A stretch of 64,000 nucleotides of DNA, taken from positions 7,784,050 through 7,848,049 of the forward strand of contig ML664175.1 in NCBI GenBank assembly GCA_007570785.1, given 5' to 3'. The notes beneath the pieces were generated by a model. That model saw only the letters and a program-made list of their open reading frames with translations. It had not been told where the DNA came from and did not search any database. The translations under genes and the position numbers were made by a program. This document shows positions 48,790-60,634 of the stretch, piece after piece (position 1 is the stretch's first letter; each line of letters opens with the position of its first letter). The DNA comes from Antilocapra americana. Taxonomy: Eukaryota; Chordata; Mammalia; Artiodactyla; Antilocapridae.

Positions 48790-49735
48790 GAGGGTGTGTT
48801 TCTATCTTTTATCTGTACAGTGAAGTGCAAAGGTGATAGCCTGCAGAAACTGTTTCTTCAAATGCTGGAGCCCAGTAGAATGCCATCTCCACTGGGCTGC
48901 AGAGCCAGATGATCAAGGGACATATTTGATTCTACTTGTTAAAAATCAGGGTTCCAGACATGTATAAAAGGTTCCTTCAGGGAAATATTAAAGCTGTGGA
49001 ATGTAGGAGAGGAAAAGCACGAGGGTGGCACCTGCCAGAGTAAGAGAAAATAAAGGTCTCTAGTAAGAAAGTAAAGATGGTAACCACTAGCTTTAGCTAG
49101 GCAGACAATGAGCACAAATTTGGCGCCCCACTGTTTAGAGGATAAAAATGGCACTCACTGGAGGAAAAATAGTACCTACCAGCTTTAGCCAAGCGAGAAT
49201 ATGCTTGTGGCACCCACCCGCACCTCCATTCCCGGATAGTATCCAAACAGTTCCTAACACTCTGAGATCAGCAAGTGGATCTCATTGACATAAAGTCTGG
49301 GTGTTTTTCAAAAGCTGCCTCTGTGATGGGTCTTTGGATGATGAGTCTGTACAAAAACCCTTCAAAAATAATTTCTCAGTTTGCTGTAGCCCTTTGCTCA
49401 GCCCATGGGCTTGAGTCCTATCAGTTCTCAAAGCCAGATGTTACAGGGGCCCATCTTTCAGGTACAGGTCTTCAATGTGAGGAATCATTCCTCAGAGAGA
49501 AGCTGCATGTTTGTGAGTTCCCTGAAGATTGTGGGTCACTGAGCTGGGGGGTAGTGTTCAGCCTCTCTGCCTGTCTCAGAATGATCCTTTTCTCCTTTGT
49601 AGAGGTGAAAGAGCTACTCTGGCAGTTGTCAGGTCTTTCTCAAAGAAATTTGTTTCATGTATAACTTATTGATTCAGTGTGTCAGTGAGGAAAAATAATT
49701 TCAGGATCTTCCTACATCATCAGCTTCCACTGCTC
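48790..49735 (-). repeat. Old L1 5' UTR, antisense
   Basis: This GC-richer stretch matches a reversed old-mammalian L1 5' UTR: GGGTGTTTTTCAAAAGCTGC, TTGCTGTAGCCCTTTGCTC, AAGCTGCATGTTTGTGAG and finally CAGGATCTTCCTACATCATC at the element's start. RT sequence directly precedes it, so ORF1 and the endonuclease part are missing. The 129-codon plus-strand open frame at 49275-49664 lies inside it and is not a gene. Confidence 0.6.
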
Positions 49736-49769
49736 TTATGTCTTCCTTTTTTAAAAATTCTGTCTGCAG

Positions 49770-51020
49770 ATTTGGCCCTTGAACAACATGGATTTGAGCT
49801 GCATAGGTCTTATTAAGCATAGATTTTTTTTTAATAAATGCATACTCCTTTTTTGTTTTGTTTTATTGAATTTTTTATTGTATAGTTGAATTACAAGATT
49901 GTTAGTTTCTTGCTCTAGAGCAAAATTAATCAGTCATATATCTATATATATCCACTCTTTTTTTCAATGTCCTTCCCATTTAGGTCACCACAAAGCACTG
50001 AGTTCCCTGTGCTATATAGTAGGTTCACATTAGTAATCTATTTTATACCTAGTACCATAAATATATCAATCCTAATCTACCAATTCATCTTACCCTCTCT
50101 TCCCCTCTTTATAACCATTTTTGTTCCCTACATTTGTGACTCTATTTCTGCTTTTCAAATAAGTTTATCTCTAGTTTCTACATATAAGCAATATCATATG
50201 ACTTTTTATTCTCTGAGTTACTTTACTCCATATGATAATCTCTGGGTCCATCTATGTTTCTGCAAATGGCACTATTTCATTCCTTTTTATGGCTGAGTAA
50301 TATTCCATGGTATATATCTACCACATCTTCTTTATCCATTCCTCTGTCAATGGACATTTAGGTTGCTTCCATATGTCATATGATAGCTCTGTTTTTAGTT
50401 TTTAAAGGAACCTCCATACTGTTATCCACAGTGGCTGTACCAATTTACATCCCCACCGACAGTGTAGGAGGGTCCTGTTTTCTCCACACCCTCTCCAGCA
50501 TTTATTGTTTGTAGATGTTTTGATGATGGTCATTATGAACAATGTGAGGTGATATATCATTGTAGTTTTGATTTGCTTAGAGAAGCAATTAGAGAAGGCA
50601 AACATCTTTTCATTTGTTTGTTTGCCATCTGTATGTCTTCTCTGGAGAAATGTCTATTTAGACCTTCTGCTCATTTTTTGGTTGGATTGTTTGTTTATTT
50701 TTTATAATAAGCTGCATAAGCTATTTGTATATTTTGGAGATTAATCCCTTGTCAGTTGCTTCATTTGCAAATATTTTTTTCCCATTCTGAGGGTTGTCTT
50801 TTTGTTTTGTTTGTGGTTTCTGTTGTTGTGTAGAAGCTTTTTTTGTGTGTAGAAGCTTTTAAGTTCAATTGCATCCCATTTAGCATTATAGGATCTGCAT
50901 TTGTTTAATCCATGAATGTAAAACTGCGAATTGGAGGGCTGACATTAAAGTTAGAGGAGGTTTTTTGACTGTGAAGGGGATAGGGACCCCTAATCCCTGC
51001 ATTGTTCAAGGATCAACTAT
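49770..51020 (+). repeat. Tigger-like DNA transposon, split by an L1
   Basis: The left end (49770-49852) has TTTGGCCCTTGAACAACATG and the right end (50925-51020) has GGGACCCCTAATCCCTGC and TTGTTCAAGGATCAACTATA. The two termini are inverted versions of 'ggcccttgaacaac', as in a Tigger (pogo/mariner) non-autonomous element. About 1.05 kb of antisense L1 separates them. Confidence 0.75.
49856..50900 (-). repeat. Old L1 3' half, antisense, nested in Tigger-like element
   Basis: The reversed L1 3' UTR and ORF2 end are in order: a CACAAAGCACTGAGTTCCCTG block, GAGTAATATTCCATGGTATA, GGCTGTACCAATTTACATCC, CTCTCCAGCATTTATTGTTT and CATTCTGAGGGTTGTC. The minus-strand fragment [15 protein letters not shown] is visible near 50490. 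It is diverged from the ruminant L1 copies. Confidence 0.88.
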
Positions 51021-51403
51021 ACTTGTACATAATTTACTTATGGAGGCAGGAGTTTGTGCTATAGTAGCATGCGCTAAAACGCAGTGTTTGGTTCATTGCT
51101 TCTTTTACTCAGTCTGACTGCTTGCTCTATAAGGAAGGAGATTATAGCACACAAAATACCCAGTTTGCTGGACCCATCAGGCTTACTCTGAAATGTATAT
51201 GCAATTTCTCTCTGTCTGCTCACAAAGCATCTCTCAGGTATTTGGAAGCACTGGGATATACTCTGTAATTAAGCTTGACACTGAAACCCATCAAAACCAT
51301 TTTAAAGATATTGTCTTCATATGTGCTTTCTAGATATAAATATGTGCTTTCTAGATATAGATACACAGACATACATGTATACAGATATGTGCATCATCCC
51401 CTT
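51021..51403. other. Intronic sequence, nothing recognised
   Basis: No element or exon. Short direct repeats of GTGCTTTCTAGATATA lie near 51322-51360. Confidence 0.4.
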
Positions 51404-51640
51404 TGTTGTTGAGTCATTCGGTCATGTCCAATTCTTTGCAACCCTGTGGACTGCAGCACCCCAGGCTTCCCTGTCTTTCGCTATCTCCCAGAGTTTGCCC
51501 AAACTCATGTTCACTGAGTTGATGATGTCATCCAACCATCCCATCCTCTGTCACCACCTTCCTCTCTGGCCCTCAGTCTTTCCTAGCACCAGACTGGTTT
51601 CTAGTGAGTTGACCCTTCACATCAGGTGGCCCAAGTATTG
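51404..51640 (-). mobile_element. BovB 3' end fragment, antisense
   Basis: Reversed BovB tail from GTTGTTGAGTCATTCGGTC, through ATGTCATCCAACCATCCCAT, to ACATCAGGTGGCCCAAGTAT. Confidence 0.9.
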
Positions 51641-51820
51641 AAGGACCATTCCTTATTTTACACAAATAGTATATTGCATGTGTTTCACTTATGTGTCTTT
51701 GACATGGATTTATATCAGTAGCTAAAATATTCCCATTCTTTATTCCATTGAGTATATATTTCAAAATGCATGTAATCTGCCCCTTTTGGTGGAAATTCAA
51801 GTTGTTTCTAATGTTATTGC
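51641..51820 (-). repeat. Possible old L1 fragment, antisense
   Basis: TCCATTGAGTATATATTTC and GGAAATTCAAGTTGTTTCTA resemble the reversed L1 'ttccattgtat...ggttgtttcca' block. Strongly decayed. Confidence 0.4.
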
Positions 51821-51899
51821 ATACTTAGTCACTCGGTTGTGCCCGACTGTACCAAATTATCCTCCAAAGAAGTTTTATTTGAGTTCAATAACTCTAACA

Positions 51900-52030
51900 A
51901 TCGCTGATGCAAAGGACATGAACCTAGGCAAACTCCTGGAGATGGTGAGGGACAGGGAGGTCTGGCATGCTGCAGTACATGGGGTTGTAAAGAGTCAGAC
52001 TTCATTGGGTGACTGAATAACAACAACAAT
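51900..52030 (+). repeat. BovB 3' tail fragment, sense
   Basis: GCAAAGGACATGAACCTAGG, GAGGGACAGGGAGGTCTGG and GGTGACTGAATAACAACAAC match the BovB/Bov-A tail. Confidence 0.85.
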
Positions 52031-52217
52031 ATACCACAGTGCCCTTTTCAAAATTCTTATTAATGTACTGTTTTGCTAAAGTTGTGTTTTCATTACTTTT
52101 CTTAAGTTGGTACAAAGGTTTAATTTACCATATTACTAGAAGTCATAATTATTTAGTTTGAGAGGAACGGTTTCCTTATATCTGGAAAACACAAATTTAA
52201 ATCAGGAACTTTTTCAG

Positions 52218-53952
52218 TGATAATGCAAAGATATGGAGGAAAACAGTAGAATGAGAAAGACTAGAAATCTCTTCAAGAAAATTAGCGATACCAAGGGAAC
52301 ATTTCATGTAAAGATGGACACAATAAAGGACAGAAATGGTATGGACCTAACAGAAGCAGAAGATATTAAGAGGTGGCAATACACAGAAGAAGTATACTAA
52401 AAAGATCTTCACAACCCAAATAATTACAATGTTGGGAATCCTTCATCTGGAGCCAGACATCCTGGAATGTGAAATCAAGTGGGACTTAGGAAGCATCACT
52501 AGGAACAAAGTGAGTGGAAGTGATGAAATTCCAGTTGAGCTATTTCAAGTCCTAAAAGATGATGCTGTGAAAGTGCTGCAGTCAGTATGCCAGCAAATTT
52601 GGAAAACTCAGCAGTGGCCACAGAACTGGAAAAGGTCAGTTTTCATTCCAATCCCAAAGAAAGGCAATGCCAAAGAATGCTCAAACTACTGCACAATTGC
52701 ACTCATCTCACACGCTAGCAAAGAAGTGCTCAAAATTCTCCAAGTGAGGCTTCAACAGTGCATGAACCATGAACTTTCAGATGGTCAAGCTGGATTTAGA
52801 AAAGGCAGAGGAACCAGAGATCAAATTTCCAGCATCTGCTGATTCATTGAAAAAGCAAGAATTTCAGAAAAACATCTGCTTTATTGAGTATTCCAAAGCC
52901 TTTGACTGTGTGAATCACAACAGATGGTGGAACATTCTTCAAGAGATGGGAATACCAGACCACCTGACGTGCCTCCTGAGAAATGTGTATGAAGGTCAAG
53001 ATACAACATTAGAACCGGACATGGAACAACAGACTGGTTCCAGATGGGAAAAGGAGTACGCCAAGGCTGTATATTGTCATCCTGCTTATTTAGCTTATAT
53101 GCAGAGTACATCATGTGAAATGCCAGGCTGGATGAAGCATAAGCTGGAATCCAGATTGCTGGGAGAAGTATCAATAACCTTAGATATGCAGATGACACCA
53201 CCCTTATGACAGAAAGTGAAGAAGAACTAAAGAGCCTCTTGATGAAAGGGAAAGAGGAGAGTGAAAAAGTTGGCTTAAAGCTCAACATTCAGAAAACTAA
53301 GATCATGGCATCTGGTCCCATCACTTCATGACAAATAGGTCGGGAAATAATGGACAGTGAGAGACTTTCTTATTTTGAGGTCCAAAATCACTGCAAATGG
53401 TGACTTCAGCCATGAAATGAAAGGATGTTTGCTCCTTGGAAGAAAAGCTGTGACCAACCTAGACAGCATATTGAAAAGTAGAAATATTACTTTGCCAACA
53501 AAGGTCTGGCTAGTCAAAGCTATGGTTTTCCCAGTAGTGATGTGAGACTTGAACGGTATGAAAGCTAAGCACTGAAGGATCGATGCTTTTGAACTGTGGT
53601 GTTGGGGAAGACTATTGAGAGTCCCTTGGACTGCAAGGAGATCTAATCAGTCCGTCTTAAAGGAAGTCAGTCCTGAATATTCATTGGAAGGACTGATGCT
53701 GAAACTGAAACTCCCAATACTTTGGCCACCTAATGCAAAGAACTGACTCATTGGGAAAGACCCTGATGCTGGGAAAGATTGAGGGCAGGAGGAGAAGGGG
53801 ATGGCAAAGGATGGGATGGTTGGATGGCATCACCAACTCAATGAACATGCGTCTGAGCAAGCTTCGGGAGTTGGTGATGGACAGGGAAGCCTGGCGTGCA
53901 ACAGTCCATGTTGTCGCAAAGAGTCGGACACGACTGAGCCACTGACCTGAAT
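52218..53952 (+). mobile_element. BovB (RTE) LINE, sense, 1.7 kb, defective
   Basis: A 5'-truncated BovB. Fragments include RSVFIPIPKKGNAKECSNYC (near 52640), FIEYSKAFDCVNHNRWW (near 52880) and LRYADDTTLM (near 53185, read in pieces, with YADD intact at the DNA level). It ends in the conserved 3' tail GACACGACTGAGCCACTGAC. A possible target duplication TTTTTCAG lies at 52210-52217 and 53953-53960. Several frameshifts make it coding-dead. Confidence 0.95.
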
Positions 53953-53960
53953 TTTTTCAG

Positions 53961-55483
53961 ATAGAAACCATAAATCTATAACGGTATTCTCCAGTTCACT
54001 CAGTCTTATGAAGCCATCATGTTTCCCTTTAGAATTCTTTAATTTACAGCATTATGGTCTGAAAGTCAGAAACTTGTATTTATCGAAAATTCCTTTCTAT
54101 AAATCTTCTTGAAGAGGAAGCATTTTTTCAGAGGCATCAGAGTAAAACCATAGCTGTCTATTATTGAAATACTTAAGGAGACATGTTTAAAATCTGATTA
54201 CAGTGCAATTGACAGAGACTTATTTATTGCTGTGACATACAACAGTTTTAGATAATAACTATAATATTTTACTAGGACTTATCAGAATTTTAGGAACCCC
54301 ATATAATTTCCAGAATATCTATATTAATAACATTTATCATACACTAAAACCTAAGAAGATTTATTGCTCATTTAACAATACTTCCCATGTAATTTAACAT
54401 ACTAGAAGTACCTAATTAGTTTAATATCTCTCTTTGGAATGTTTCAGGGACTTTTGTTCTTTTTAACAGAGAGAAAAGCCAAATTCAAGTTTTGTACCAG
54501 CTTACTTTCAAAATTCGTTCACTCAGTTTATTATAACATAGTCAATCCTGACCATGCACAAAACTCCTTTCTCTGGGTCCACTTCCCACAAACCTTCCAT
54601 CACTTTTTTTTAGCCATCCAGAAACAATCAGTTCTAAGACAGACTTAGTTTCTTTTTCCTTAATAAGGTATAATTCCATTCCTCATACCTTCTTTCCTGA
54701 AAACATATGCTATTTACCTCAAGCAACCATGAACTGTCTTTTTACATCAGCACTTCCCCTACTTTGAGATTATGTTAAATATATTATCTCATCTTTTTGA
54801 GCAGAATTTTTGTAATTTCTTCATATTTAAATTTGTGACTTACTTGGAATTTATTTTGATATTAAGTGTGATGAAAATCTTATTTTAAACTAATGTTTTA
54901 CTACAACTTTGGAAATAAAAGTTAGGTGTGAACTATAGAGCAGAATCAAATCAACCAATGATATATTTGCTTTCTATTTCATTTCATTCTAAAATACAGC
55001 CTGTAGTATTATAAAAATATTCTTGTTTTCTTATAGTATCTATAACGTGTCATTCTGTAAATTTTCTTAATGAAAAATAGTTGTATATTTAAAAATCAGT
55101 TATCAGGCTCAGCTTTAAGAATAAGTTGATTTTTTTTCTATTCTAATCTTGTTATCTAAAATTCTAAAAAAAAAACTAGTACTGCTTATTTTATATAGCT
55201 CTTTGTATAGTGATTAATATTTTAAAAGACAAAGCAGAAACTAAAAGAGATCTCATCAAGCACATGCATTAAAATAGAAAACAAACAAACAAAAAAAAAC
55301 CCTCAAGCTCCCAAAGTTATAAAAACAGATAAATTAGAATGTCTGAATTTTTTAGGAAAAAGTGACTTGAGGAGATAACCACTGAGAGTCAAGGGAAATA
55401 CAGACGAAAATTAAACTATGGTTTGCATATAAGTTCACTTTGTTCTTAGAGTAGCATTTTCTTATAAAACACACTTTCCTTTC

Positions 55484-55488
<5 letters not shown>
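53961..55488. other. Intronic sequence, nothing recognised
   Basis: 1.5 kb of AT-rich sequence with no confident repeat or exon. The plus-strand open frame at 54439-54648 shows no known domain. Confidence 0.4.

Positions 55489-55531
<43 letters not shown>
55489..55531. repeat. (TG)n microsatellite
   Basis: About 20 uninterrupted TG units, probably polymorphic. Confidence 0.98.
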
Positions 55532-55534
<3 letters not shown>

Positions 55535-55864
55535 TTCAGTCTTTCCTCGGCTAATCATCAAAAGCCATGTAGGCTTTGCTATGCTAATTATGGTCTTTCT
55601 GAAATCTCTTTTTGGTTGAATATAAATAAAAGATGGAGGGAATTCCGTATTCAATCTATATTCAGTCTAGATTATTCTGATAATCAAATGTTGAAAAATT
55701 AACCTTGTGAAAATGTGGTGTGATGGGTAGTGGTAGGTATTGAAATACCAAGAAATGTGGTCAGTATTGAGCTAAGGAAATGCCAGAAGTAAGTTTTAAT
55801 CTCCATTACCACTATCTTGACATGTAGCCTGATTGTTAAGCCCCTTAATGCGCCAATCAGTGCA

Positions 55865-55974
55865 ATAAATGCTTATATATTTCCTGTTGCATAGAAAGCA
55901 TTAGGCTAGCTGCTAGTTATGCCGGAGTGAATAACTCAAAGCTTTGCTTTCAAAGTTTATTTTCTTCTGCAGGT
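55865..55974 (-). repeat. L2/MIR-type 3' end, antisense
   Basis: CAATAAATGCTTATATATTT followed by GCATTAGGCTAGCTGCTAG and GGAGTGAATAACTCAAAGC matches a reversed L2-class end. Confidence 0.5.
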
Positions 55975-56155
55975 TTCACAAAGAGTAGTCATAGACCTAG
56001 GCAACAACATCACCTGAGAGCTTGTCACAAATGCATATCCGTAGGCCCTGACCAAGAGTTACTAAATAGCAGCTCCAAGGGTGGGTCCAGCAATCTGCTT
56101 TAAAAAGCCCTGTAGGTGATTCTGATGCTTACATCTGGTTGAGAATCCCTGATCC
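55975..56155 (-). repeat. MER5A-like DNA-transposon relic
   Basis: ACATCACCTGAGAGCTTGTC, GGTGGGTCCAGCAATCTGC, CTGTAGGTGATTCTGATGC and GGTTGAGAATCCCTG follow MER5A in order. As with the copy at 43541, strand labels for this near-palindromic element are uncertain. Confidence 0.8.
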
Positions 56156-56179
56156 ACATAACTTGGACAAGTAAGGGGG

Positions 56180-56890
56180 CAATTAAAATATAATGTGGCA
56201 AATAGGCTGAAAGGGGAAAGATGAGGTGTTCTATGAGCATACAGGAAGCTCAGACAATGCCCTGGGCTAGAGTGGATGGGAAATAGGGGATCAAGGAAGG
56301 CTGTAAGGAAAAGTGACTTCTAAAAAGACAGAAAGAATAAGTAGGAACTGAGCAAGCAGGGTGGATTAGGTAAAAGAAGGATGGCCTGGTGAGGGAAAGA
56401 AGGCAAGAGAGAGTGTTACAAAGCAAGGAGGGTCCCACACATGCAAAACCCTCAGAGCTGTGTGAGAGTTTGCTCTCCTCCAGGAATGAAGGCTGGAGCA
56501 CCTTTGACCAACCACAGTGCAGAGCTGATCATGAGGCTTGATCAAGGGTCAGGAGTGTCCCAGATACTCATAATGGTACTACTCACTCTAAAAATAGTGA
56601 AAGTAGCTCTGGTGATAGTAAGGCTGACGAGAAAAGCAGATGTTTTGTGAGCCAAGTTAAGAAGTTTGGATTTATCCTTCAGGACATGTGAAGCCACTAA
56701 GAATTTTAAGTAGGAGCATCAGATTTATGCTTTATGAAAATGGGTCTGGCTGCAGAATGAAAATTAATGGAGGGATGAGACTGGAAGCGAGGAAAGGCTA
56801 TTTGAGTAATCTGGCTGACTTAAGTTTTCTAATAGAATCTGACTTGTTCTTGCTAAAATTATTTACAAAATATGCCTTAGGTCTTTGGCA
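56180..56890 (+). repeat. Ancient mammalian repeat, family not named
   Basis: GAAGTTTGGATTTATCCTTC, GTGAAGCCACTAAGAATTTT, AGGAGCATCAGATTTATGC and GTCTGGCTGCAGAATG match a widespread old repeat also seen at 18860-19060. The open frames across it (56250-56501, 56441-56650) are not genes. Confidence 0.5.
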
Positions 56891-57899
56891 GATGTTGAGT
56901 AAGAAAAAGGCATATTGAAAGATTAAAGTCTTACCTCTTAAATAATGGCTTCCAATTTGGGAATCAGTGATATAGTGGGTGTTTATAAAAAATAAGAATA
57001 ACAAAGCTATTTTCAGTTATTATGAAGTTCAGTAAGAAGTATACATTGTGTGAAAGCAAATTAAAATTTACATTTCCTTCTTTTTGGTCTGAAGTGATGT
57101 CAACTCATTATAGGTTCTGTGGTCATTTAACGCTTATTAGAAACTCCATTTTAACCTTGGCATATCACTGGAGAACAGAACATGAAAAAATTAGCTTTTT
57201 GCTTAACTGATACAGTAGGAAAAAAAAAGAAAATAGAATCTGTGGGAGAAACTAAACTCATGTATCTTGCTATTTAAAGATTATAAACTGTGGTGTGTTA
57301 TCTATGTGGTAGCTGAACCTAAGGGAGCTAGCCAAGCTTTAGGCAGAAAAATGATCTGAGACAAAAAGAAGAAAATTACATTGCATAAAAATAGTTTAAG
57401 TTTTGAGATTAAAAATCATATTTTATTTGTAAGTAATTATTCTCAGAGTTACTGTGAGAGGGAAAAGCAGCAGCTTCCATGAAAGCCATGGAAGTTCCCA
57501 GTATTTGAACAGAGCCCGTTTCAGTATTCATTTATTTGTCTTGGTGTCAGGCAGCTTAGAGCGGTTTAATAAGTTTTTGTTCACATTCAGATTCAGTTCC
57601 TCTAATTTTCTGAGTGGCAGTTGCTTTTGTAATTGAATTGAGCTGATGATAGTTTGTTCTTTTAGTGAGGGACAGTATTAGTTTAGTAACATTCTTTTGT
57701 GGAAACAAACTCATATGAATCTAAATAAAAAGTTTAAAACCTATAATGAAAACAGAGGCACCATATCTAATGTTCGCCTCGGGGCACTAGAAGCATACCA
57801 CGACACTGATGGTACTTATCGTGTTCCCCATTAAATGACTTAATGGACCTTATTAAATGTGATTTGTCTAGAAAGTGCTGGTAGCACACTTATCTAGTG
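56891..57899. other. Intronic sequence, nothing recognised
   Basis: No element or exon identified. Confidence 0.4.
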
Positions 57900-58445
57900 A
57901 TTGACTCTCACTGAGCAATAGTCGTGTGGACTAAATACCATGAATGAGTAATAGTGGCGTATGTGAACCACTCTTACTAGGACTTGAGAACACTAACTGG
58001 GTCCCAACCGCCATGCAGGGTCCTGCATTTCCATACATTGTGGCTGACTCCAACGCTGTGCCTGGAGCAGTAGCTCTGATTGAATTACAAAGACTAGTCA
58101 CAGAGATAGTGCAGCCCCACTAGCATTCTGATTTGGACAGTTTTTTTCCCTCTTTGTCCAGCAGAGGAGATCTAATCCAGAGAGTTAAACTGTTGCCCAT
58201 CAGAACTGTAGAATCGCCTGCAACCGTGGGTGGTCCTAATGGTCCTCTCAGTCCTTCCCTGTCTTTATTCCTGACCTAACTGGATGTAGGGATTGCCCTG
58301 AGCTCCTTTGCTCTGCACCGTCCTTTCTAGTCTTGTTGGCAGATCTGCTGCAGAGGCTAAGCTCCCTGAGTCCTCAGAGGTCTCACCTTTGTAGTACCTC
58401 GGGGTAGGGTGAGTCTCTGGTAATGGCTCATGGGCTCTGCAATGA
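57900..58445. other. Less AT-rich unassigned block
   Basis: About 500 bp with clearly more G+C than its surroundings and no repeat I recognise. It contains no long open frame. It could be an old LTR, an old repeat or a conserved regulatory element; I cannot decide. Confidence 0.35.
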
Positions 58446-59387
58446 AGTAGTTCTTCTTCTTATTTATCTAAATTTTAGTTTTGTATTTGTATAATAAGTA
58501 AGATACCCTTTGCATGACCTAGGAATTTGGGATAGCCTAGACGTCCATGTTGATTTGCAATTTTAAATCAATATATGCTGGTTATGGATGCTGAGAGACC
58601 AGGCTTTCTGATAGAAGAGTCCAGGTCTTTCTGGTCAGTCCTCATGTGACCGGTTTTTGAGGATTCCCACTTGCCCTACCCAACATATGACCCCTAGAAG
58701 CAGTTTATACCTTTGTGAACATTGTAGAAATATTCTTTAGAACTTCTTCATTTAGTTTTTGTGTTCCTGAAGGCTCAGTACTTAAGACTACTGGTCTTAT
58801 TCAGTTATAAAAACATCATAGGTTTTTACAAGGAAAGAAAAATTTATTAGTTTCATTTTAATATTTTGAAGATACTTAGAATCATGTTAATTTCTCTAAC
58901 ATTTGTGGCACTTTAGATTAAAGTGTTCTAAGAGAATTATTTGTTCCATACAAATAAAGCAATTTGAGACATTACCTATGTGTATTATTTTAGTTGCTAT
59001 TTTTATAAATGTTTCCCTTTAAAATCATCTATCCCTCAGATACAAAAACCTTGTTTTCATTTTAAAAGCATCTTTATTATGATTATTATGTTACTCTAAG
59101 TTAATTACTGATGTTTTATCTACATATAATTTTGTTGATGCATATTCTACCTGCTGTACAACAGATTTTATTCCGTAACATGGCAAAATGTTATAAAGAA
59201 GCTGTCAGCTTAGGGTACTTATGTTTAGCCCATCCGATTTCCCTTATGGCTTTACAGATGCAGATTTTAATCCTGCTTTGTAATTTCCCTGGGATTCATT
59301 TTTCATCTCAAAGTCAGATCCCCAGGATAAAAAATGTTCTTGTCTGAAAACATTTTATATTTTATGTGCACAAGACACACAGACACA
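58446..59387. other. Intronic sequence, nothing recognised
   Basis: AT-rich. A 78-codon open frame at 59111-59347 shows no domain or splice context. Confidence 0.4.
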
Positions 59388-59403
59388 CACATCTGTATGT
59401 GGT

Positions 59404-59816
59404 GGTGGTTGTGATTCAGTCTCTAAGTCATGTCCAACTCTCTGTGACCCCATGGACTGCAGCACGCCAGGCTTTCCTGTCCTTCACTGTCTCCATCGTT
59501 TGCTCAAATTCATGTCCATTTAGTTGATAATACCAACCAACCATCTCATCCTCTGTCACCCTTCTCCTCTTGCCTTCACTCTTTCCCAGCCTTGGGATCT
59601 TTTCCAGTGAGTTGGCTCTTGCATCAGGTGGGCAAAGAAATTATTGGAGCTTCAGCTTCAGCATTAGTCCTTCCAATGAATATTCAGGGTTGATTTCCTT
59701 TAGGATTGACTGGTTTGATCTCCTTGCTGTCTAAGGGACTCTCGAGAGTCTTCTCTAGCACCACAATTTGAAAGCATCAATTCTTTGGCATTCAGCTTTC
59801 TTTATGATACAGCTCT
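59404..59816 (-). mobile_element. BovB 3' end, antisense, with target duplication
   Basis: Reversed BovB tail from TTCAGTCTCTAAGTCATG, through GAACCATCTCATCC-like sequence, to TCAGCTTTCTTTATGATAC. Flanking 16-mers CACATCTGTATGTGGT (59388-59403) and CACATCTATATGTGGT (59817-59832) differ at one base. The first bases of the right copy could also be BovB sequence. Confidence 0.93.
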
Positions 59817-59832
59817 CACATCTATATGTGGT

Positions 59833-60191
59833 ACCTGTAGCTGTTTAGTTTTTGATATCTTGGTTTCATAATATTTGTTTCACTTTATATTATTGTTATT
59901 TTTTGCAAGTCTTAGCTCACTTGTTATACCACAGCCTTTTGGAAAGAGGATTTGATTCATTTGAAGAATCCCTTTCTTCCCCACTCCCCAGCCTACACAC
60001 TGTGCCTTGCCTGTGTTATCTGCTCAACAAACAGTGATTGAACAAATGAATTCAAAATAAATACTTAAAAGTTTCTAGAGGGAAAATGCAAATAGTTTAG
60101 CAAGTTATAGCTATTGTGACCGGAGTAATTAAGGAACCAATTGTTTTTAAGTTTCTCTGAATTTAAATAGCCATATTCGATTACCCGTATT
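59833..60191. other. Intronic sequence, nothing recognised
   Basis: No element or exon identified. Confidence 0.4.
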
Positions 60192-60240
60192 AGAAAGCAT
60201 AACTCTTAAAAAAAAAAAAAAAAAAGAAAGCATAACTCTT
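60192..60240 (+). mobile_element. Poly(A)-only retro-insertion flanked by 16-bp duplication
   Basis: Perfect 16-bp direct repeats AGAAAGCATAACTCTT at 60192-60207 and 60225-60240 enclose only 17 A residues. This is the footprint expected from L1-type target-primed reverse transcription in which only the poly(A) tail was copied. Confidence 0.85.
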
Positions 60241-60625
60241 GAACTGAGGCCATTGAAAGTGACACTGTACTAAAGCATTCGCTGTGTCCACCAGGATAAA
60301 CCTCCCCAGATTGTACACGTATAGGGTTAGCACTTAAGTTTTATCCTAAAGTCACCTCGCTTGCCTTGCTCTGGTCCCAGCCCTGCATTTCAATGAACCT
60401 TAGCAGAAATTTCTCAACACTGACACTTTGTCTTATATTGTTGCACCCCTGTACAACCACTGATTGTATTGGGGTGACACTACTGACTATTTGAGAACAA
60501 CACAGCATCATCCATAGAATAGATTATTCACAGAACTACAAAGTATTGTTTCTGCTATTGTGGGAATCAAGATATGTTTCCTTTAACTCCATCTTTTTCC
60601 TGTGTTAACTTCTCAAATATCAGGC
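60241..60625. other. Intronic sequence, little recognised
   Basis: Sequence near 60395-60500 weakly resembles an old DNA-transposon relic. No exon. Confidence 0.3.
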
Positions 60626-60634
60626 CTTCTTTCT

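Noticed and set aside
49275..49664. 129-codon plus-strand open frame
   Set aside because: It lies inside a reversed L1 5' UTR-like block and has no known domain.
59111..59347. 78-codon open frame beginning MFYLHIILLMHIL
   Set aside because: It suggests a membrane protein at first sight, but no family, splice signal or repeat match supports it.
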